Positions 14,298 to 17,470 of a DNA stretch of 17,470 nt are shown piece by piece (position 1 is the stretch's first letter; the number at the start of each line of letters is the position of its first letter). Origin of the DNA: Verrucomicrobiales bacterium (GTDB lineage Bacteria; Verrucomicrobiota; Verrucomicrobiia; Verrucomicrobiales; Verrucomicrobiaceae); NCBI GenBank assembly GCA_003506995.1, contig DNXB01000100.1, forward strand, positions 1-17,470, read 5' to 3'. The notes under the pieces are model-generated. The model was not told where the DNA came from. It worked only from the letters and a program-made list of their open reading frames with translations, and did no database searches. The position numbers were made by a program, and so were the translations under genes.

Positions 14298-15557
14298 ATG
14301 CCCACCGTCACCCGAGAATATGAGGCTCCGGACACCGCCGCGAAGGCGGCCCGGCATCTCGAAGCCGTGGAAGAGACGACCCAGGACATTGTGGGCGAGA
14401 AACTGGTGCTGAACATGGGGCCGAGCCACCCGGCCACGCACGGAGTTCTGCGCCTGGTGCTGGAATTGGACGGCGAGATCATCACGAAAGCGGACCCGGA
14501 TGTCGGTTTCCTGCATCGTGGCGACGAAAAAATCGCCGAGAACATGCACTACAACCAGTTCGTGCCCTACACGGACCGGCTCGACTACCTGGCGCCTTTG
14601 GCAAACAACGTGGCCTATGCCCTGGCGGTGGAAAAACTCATGGGCTGGGAGGTTCCTGAGCGTGGCAGGGCCATCCGCGTGATCTGCTGCGAGTTGGCGC
14701 GCATCTCGGCGCACATGCTCGGGGTCGGGGTGTTTGCGATGGATGTGGGCGCGATGACGGTCTTCCTCTACACCTTCACCGAGCGCGAAAAAATCTACAA
14801 TCTGTGCGAGCAGCTCACGGGAGCGCGCTTCACCACGAGCTACACCCGTGTGGGCGGGCAGATCCGCGATCTGCCGGCTGGCTTCGTGGATGCAGTGAAG
14901 CATTTCCTCAACGAACTGGAGCCGGTCATTGATGAAATCGACAAGCTGCTCTCGCGGAATCGCATCTTCATTGAGCGCACGCAAAACATTGGTGTGATCT
15001 CCAAAGAAGACGCCATCGCCTACGGCATCACAGGGCCCAATTTGCGCGGTTCCGGCGTGGCGCATGACATCCGCAAGGCGCGGCCCTATCTCGACTACGA
15101 CAAGTACGAGTTTGATGTGCCTGTGGGCACCAAAGGCGACTGCTACGACCGCTATCTCGTGCGCATGGAGGAGATGCGTCAGAGCGTGCGCATCCTGCGC
15201 CAGGTCTTCTCCAGCCTGCCCGAGGGGCCGATCAACGTCGCGGACGCGAAAGGTCTGCTGCCGAAGAAAGAGAAGGTTTTGATGAAGATGGAGGAGCTCA
15301 TCCATCATTTCATCATCGCCACCCAGGGCATCGACGCGCCTGCGGGCGAGGTTTACTTCGCCGCCGAGAATCCGAAAGGCGAGCTGGGCTTTTACATCAA
15401 CAGCACCGGCGGCGGTGTGCCGCATCGTCTGAAAATTCGCAGCCCCTCCTTCCTCAATCTCAGCATCATCTCCAAACTGATGCCCGGCCACATGCTCAGC
15501 GACATCCCTGCCGTGCTCGGCAGCCTGGACTTCGTCATGGGCGAGTGCGACCGTTGA
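14298..15557 (+). CDS. nuoD: NADH-quinone oxidoreductase subunit D
   Basis: This is a 419-residue 49-kDa-type subunit of respiratory complex I. It lies in the peripheral arm and with NuoB forms the quinone-reducing site. Visible family blocks are LVLNMGPSHPATHGVLRLVLELDGE, VGFLHRGDEKIAE, NQFVPYTDRLDYLAP, GARFTTSYTRVGGQIRDLP, GPNLRGSGVAHDIRKARPYLDYDKY and the C-terminal PGHMLSDIPAVLGSLDFVMGECDR. The His in PSHPATHG and the Tyr in PYTDRLDY fall in the known quinone pocket. It is not fused to NuoC. The frame is open back to 13959, but ATG 14298 gives the normal N-terminus; no Shine-Dalgarno is obvious. nuoE follows after 34 bases. nuoA, B and C, usually just upstream, are absent here, so the complex is completed by genes elsewhere. 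Confidence 0.97.
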   Translation: MPTVTREYEAPDTAAKAARHLEAVEETTQDIVGEKLVLNMGPSHPATHGVLRLVLELDGEIITKADPDVGFLHRGDEKIAENMHYNQFVPYTDRLDYLAPLANNVAYALAVEKLMGWEVPERGRAIRVICCELARISAHMLGVGVFAMDVGAMTVFLYTFTEREKIYNLCEQLTGARFTTSYTRVGGQIRDLPAGFVDAVKHFLNELEPVIDEIDKLLSRNRIFIERTQNIGVISKEDAIAYGITGPNLRGSGVAHDIRKARPYLDYDKYEFDVPVGTKGDCYDRYLVRMEEMRQSVRILRQVFSSLPEGPINVADAKGLLPKKEKVLMKMEELIHHFIIATQGIDAPAGEVYFAAENPKGELGFYINSTGGGVPHRLKIRSPSFLNLSIISKLMPGHMLSDIPAVLGSLDFVMGECDR

Positions 15558-15591
15558 TTTCCCACCCACCTTTTCCCCGAGACACGCACGC

Positions 15592-16092
15592 ATGGCCTTT
15601 GAAGTTCCAGCCGAGTTGGAAAAACGCATGGATGAGGCGATCTCGCATTACCCCGTCTCCAAACGCAGCGCCGTGCTGCCGCTGCTGCACCTCGTTCAGC
15701 ATCATTTCCGCTTCATCAGCGACGAGGCCGTGGCCTGGGTCGCGGCCAAGCTGGGGCTGGAGCCGATCCAAGTGCTCGAGGTGGTGACTTTTTATCCTGG
15801 CTTCCGCCAGACCGCTCCGGGCAAGTTCCACATTCGTGTCTGCCGCACGCTTTCCTGCGCGATGGCCGGCAGCCATGACTTGATGGAGGCGCTTTGCAAA
15901 ACGACCGGCATCGACCGCTCACACACCGACCATCATCACCCCATCGCGGTGAGCCCGGACGGCAAATACAGCATTGAGTTTGCCGAATGTCTGGCGAGCT
16001 GTGGTTTCGGCCCGGTGTGCATGGTGGAGGATGACTTCCACGAGAAGGTGGAGCCGGCGAAGGCGGGCGAACTGCTGGCGAAATACGTCTGA
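15592..16092 (+). CDS. nuoE: NADH-quinone oxidoreductase subunit E
   Basis: This is the 166-residue 24-kDa-type subunit of complex I, a thioredoxin-like protein that carries the [2Fe-2S] cluster N1a beside NuoF in the NADH-dehydrogenase module. The four cluster ligands are present with family spacing: Cys84 and Cys89 in CRTLSC, then Cys133 and Cys137 in ECLASCGFGP. The N-terminal helical part has RSAVLPLLHLVQHHF, followed by the standard EVVTFYPGFRQTAPGKFHIRVC and SIEFAECLASC. Length and order of elements are normal. It is 34 bases after nuoD, likely cotranscribed. nuoF, its usual neighbour and partner, does not follow. Instead the transcript meets a hairpin at 16108-16131 and an oppositely oriented gene. 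Confidence 0.96.
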   Translation: MAFEVPAELEKRMDEAISHYPVSKRSAVLPLLHLVQHHFRFISDEAVAWVAAKLGLEPIQVLEVVTFYPGFRQTAPGKFHIRVCRTLSCAMAGSHDLMEALCKTTGIDRSHTDHHHPIAVSPDGKYSIEFAECLASCGFGPVCMVEDDFHEKVEPAKAGELLAKYV

Positions 16093-16101
16093 GGCGGGCA
16101 C

Positions 16102-16131
16102 AAAAAAGCGCGGCATGTGCCCATGCCGCGC
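16102..16131 (-). terminator. Intrinsic terminator of the pilin-like gene
   Basis: A perfect 10-base stem, GCGCGGCATG (16108-16117) against CATGCCGCGC (16122-16131), has a 4-base loop. On the minus strand the stem is followed directly by six T (the A run at 16102-16107). It lies 20 bases past the pilin-like gene's stop. On the plus strand no T run follows, so it should act mainly on minus-strand transcripts, though the hairpin may also protect the nuoDE mRNA end. Confidence 0.88.
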
Positions 16132-16150
16132 GATGAAAATGGGAGAGTCG

Positions 16151-16804
16151 TTACTTCTGCCGCCAGGAAACCACATCGTCCTTGGTGCTTGCGGTTTTGT
16201 CCTGCCCGAGGCTGTAGATGGCAATTTCCGCGGGCAATTTTTCCGGTGGCGGTCCATTGGGATTTTGAGCAATCTTGGGGTCGGAGTTGTTCAGGTCTGG
16301 ATTGGCGACCTGCTTGTCACCGTTGGTGTCCAGCAGCACCCGGTAGGTCTGGCCCCACAAGTCCACCAGTTTGTAGGGGGCCTGCGCGCCCACGAGGCCG
16401 AACATGCCGTTCTTGGCCAGCGGCAGGTCAATGAACTTGATATCCTTGGGATTGAGATTGGTGCCGCCTCCCGAACTGCTGTCCCCAGAGGACGTGCTCA
16501 TCAGCGCATCCACAATGCCGCTCGTTTCGTCGGTCTCAATCTCAGGGGCGTCCTCACCATCGGAGCCGCTCAGCTTGCTTGAATCGACGGGATAACGGTT
16601 GTACTCGACCTGATAGCTCCCGATCGCAATGCGCAGATCCTTGATGACCGTTTGCACCTGGAGCCTTCGCGCATCTTCCATCATCTTGGAGGCCTGTGAC
16701 ATCACAAGACTGGCCAGAATGCCGATGATGACGACAACGACCAGGAGCTCGATGAGCGTGAAGCCCCGGTGGGTGTGTGATTGGTTTGGGTGATTGGTTT
16801 TCAT
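16151..16804 (-). CDS. Prepilin / type II secretion pseudopilin-like protein
   Basis: This is a 217-residue protein with a class III prepilin signal. A 14-residue leader ends in Gly14, then F-T-L-I-E with the essential Glu19 (position 5 of the mature form) and the hydrophobic helix LLVVVVIIGILASLVMSQA. A prepilin peptidase would cut after Gly14 and methylate Phe15. The helix continues AQ-rich into LQVQTVIKDLRIAIGSYQVEYNRYP, as in GspG-type pseudopilins. The C-terminal region has LVDLWGQTYRVLLDTNGDKQVANPD and EIAIYSLGQDKTASTKDDVVSW, resembling the calcium-binding end of GspG. Between residues about 78 and 115 is an acidic Ser/Gly-rich insertion (DGEDAPEIETDETSG, then SSSGGG). It stands alone with its own promoter and terminator; no gsp/pil genes adjoin. 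It could belong to secretion or to a Verrucomicrobial pilus-like family. Confidence 0.88.
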   Translation of the reverse strand: MKTNHPNQSHTHRGFTLIELLVVVVIIGILASLVMSQASKMMEDARRLQVQTVIKDLRIAIGSYQVEYNRYPVDSSKLSGSDGEDAPEIETDETSGIVDALMSTSSGDSSSGGGTNLNPKDIKFIDLPLAKNGMFGLVGAQAPYKLVDLWGQTYRVLLDTNGDKQVANPDLNNSDPKIAQNPNGPPPEKLPAEIAIYSLGQDKTASTKDDVVSWRQK

Positions 16805-16860
16805 GAGCTTTGGAGGATGGGTGTTCTTGCGCGGTCGTCTGATAAACGCGATCTGGCGTG

Positions 16861-16889
16861 ATTAAATCGGTTTTAAAACCCCGCGTCAA
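16861..16889 (-). promoter_or_regulatory. Promoter of the pilin-like gene with palindrome in the spacer
   Basis: On the minus strand TTGACG (16889-16884) and TTTAAT (16866-16861) are separated by exactly 17 bases; each differs from the sigma-70 consensus at one position. The spacer contains the 12-base perfect palindrome GGTTTTAAAACC (16869-16880), which could be an operator. Start of transcription would be near 16854, leaving a leader of about 50 bases. Together with the ppdK promoter this accounts for the 305-base gene-free stretch 16805-17109; I see no small gene there. Confidence 0.6.
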
Positions 16890-17001
16890 TATCTCTCGTG
16901 GCCTCATCGCGCTTCCACCTGTTTTGCATCGTGACGCGTCACATCATCCGCGCGAAGATCTGCGGTTTAATTTGTCGTTCCGGTGTGTTCCGAACTTTTG
17001 A

Positions 17002-17029
17002 TTGTCAACAAATGCTTGCATCATATAAT
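17002..17029 (+). promoter_or_regulatory. Promoter of ppdK
   Basis: TTGTCA (17002-17007, one mismatch to TTGACA) and a perfect TATAAT (17024-17029) lie 16 bases apart, in a locally AT-rich patch of an otherwise GC-rich window. Transcription would start near 17036 and give a leader of about 75 bases before the ATG at 17110. No inverted repeat typical of a riboswitch is evident in the leader. Confidence 0.7.
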
Positions 17030-17109
17030 CGAACGCTATAAATCCGCCCTCCATCCTTCACTGAACACACACACAATCACGGTTCGAATCAATCGACCGT
17101 CAAAAATCT

Positions 17110-17470
17110 ATGGCAAAGCAAGCAACCAAGAGCGGCGCAGATAAAAAGAAATATGTCTATTCCTTCGGAGCAGGGAAAGCGGACGGAGACGGCTCCATGA
17201 AAGCATTGTTGGGCGGCAAGGGCGCCAACCTCGCGGAGATGAGCCGCATCGGACTCCCCGTTCCTCCCGGGTTCACCATCAGCACCGAGGTCTGCACCTA
17301 CTTCTACCAAAACAAGAAGACCTACCCCGCCCCCCTGCAGTCCCAGATGGAAGCAGGTGTGCGCAACATGGAGAAGATCATGGGCTACAAGTTCGGTGAC
17401 GCCAAAGGCTTCCCGCTCCTGGTCGCCGTGCGTTCCGGCGCGCGTGACTCCATGCCCGGCATGATGGACA
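17110..17470 (+). CDS. ppdK: Pyruvate, phosphate dikinase, N-terminal part (3' end outside window)
   Basis: These are the first 120 codons of PPDK, the cytoplasmic enzyme that interconverts pyruvate + ATP + Pi and PEP + AMP + PPi. After a basic, low-complexity start (MAKQATKSGADKKK) the ATP-grasp domain begins with YVYSFGAGKADG. It continues MKALLGGKGANLAEMSRIGLP, VPPGFTISTEVCTYFY and VAVRSGARDSMPGMMD, all diagnostic of the N-terminal nucleotide-binding domain. The spelling GGKGANLAEM and the Gly-rich SGARDSMPGMMD block separate it from PEP synthase. The frame is open to the window edge with no stop. The start is the only Met before the conserved region; no clear Shine-Dalgarno precedes it. 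It is transcribed from its own promoter, divergent from the pilin-like gene. Confidence 0.95.
   Translation, partial: MAKQATKSGADKKKYVYSFGAGKADGDGSMKALLGGKGANLAEMSRIGLPVPPGFTISTEVCTYFYQNKKTYPAPLQSQMEAGVRNMEKIMGYKFGDAKGFPLLVAVRSGARDSMPGMMD

Noticed and set aside
14280..15629. A 449-residue minus-strand open frame opposite nuoD.
   Set aside because: Its composition (many His, Arg, Gln, Val runs) and exact overlay on nuoD codons mark it as an antisense shadow caused by high GC.
1..17470. CRISPR arrays, toxin-antitoxin pairs, phage genes or defence clusters.
   Set aside because: I found no regularly spaced repeats and no gene set of these kinds. The CPBP protease and the kinase-like remnant alone are not enough to propose a defence system.

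Overview
This 17.5 kb window is high-GC bacterial chromosome. The gene set points to a Verrucomicrobia-like organism, Prosthecobacter or a relative. The clues are a secreted FGly-type sulfatase, a lone N-methylated prepilin-like gene, nuo genes scattered rather than in one operon, a UDP-glucose dehydrogenase of the animal-like type, and REP-like palindromes inside a gene. The taxonomic call is an inference from gene content; there is no rRNA in the window. No phage, integrase, CRISPR array or complete insertion sequence is visible.

Layout. 1-2325 (+): the 3' end of glmS, an unrecognised secreted protein, and a DAO-type FAD oxidoreductase. 2326-3360 is a disturbed segment. It holds a kinase-like gene broken by a frameshift (-), then a detached copy of the last 38 codons of an oxidoreductase gene like the intact one about 1 kb upstream. 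3360-5227 (-): a lemA-TPM-TPM operon. 5319-7805 (+): mnmM, an AEC-type permease and an EamA-type transporter, the last two overlapping by an ATGA. 7872-8960 (+): an exported NlpC/P60 cell-wall hydrolase. 8967-10367 (-): a sulfatase carrying an in-frame palindromic insertion. 10548-11927 (+): ugd, followed convergently by tRNA-Leu(UAG). 12074-13012 (-): a CPBP protease. 13046-13339 (+): a small unknown protein. 13354-14091 (-): a third TPM-like membrane protein. 14298-16092 (+): nuoD-nuoE. 16151-16804 (-): a prepilin-like protein with its terminator. 17110 to the end (+): the 5' end of ppdK.

Functionally most of this is housekeeping: amino sugar synthesis (glmS), sugar nucleotide oxidation (ugd), respiratory complex I (nuoDE), pyruvate/PEP interconversion (ppdK) and tRNA wobble modification (mnmM). 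Envelope-facing genes are mixed in: NlpC/P60, sulfatase, LemA/TPM, CPBP and pilin-like.

The best extra signals are non-coding or decayed. They are a textbook Rex-type redox operator upstream of nuoD, a REP-like double hairpin translated inside the sulfatase, the orphan oxidoreductase tail that differs from the intact gene almost only by synonymous changes, and two well-formed divergent promoters between the pilin-like gene and ppdK. I do not see a convincing wholly new multi-gene system here.
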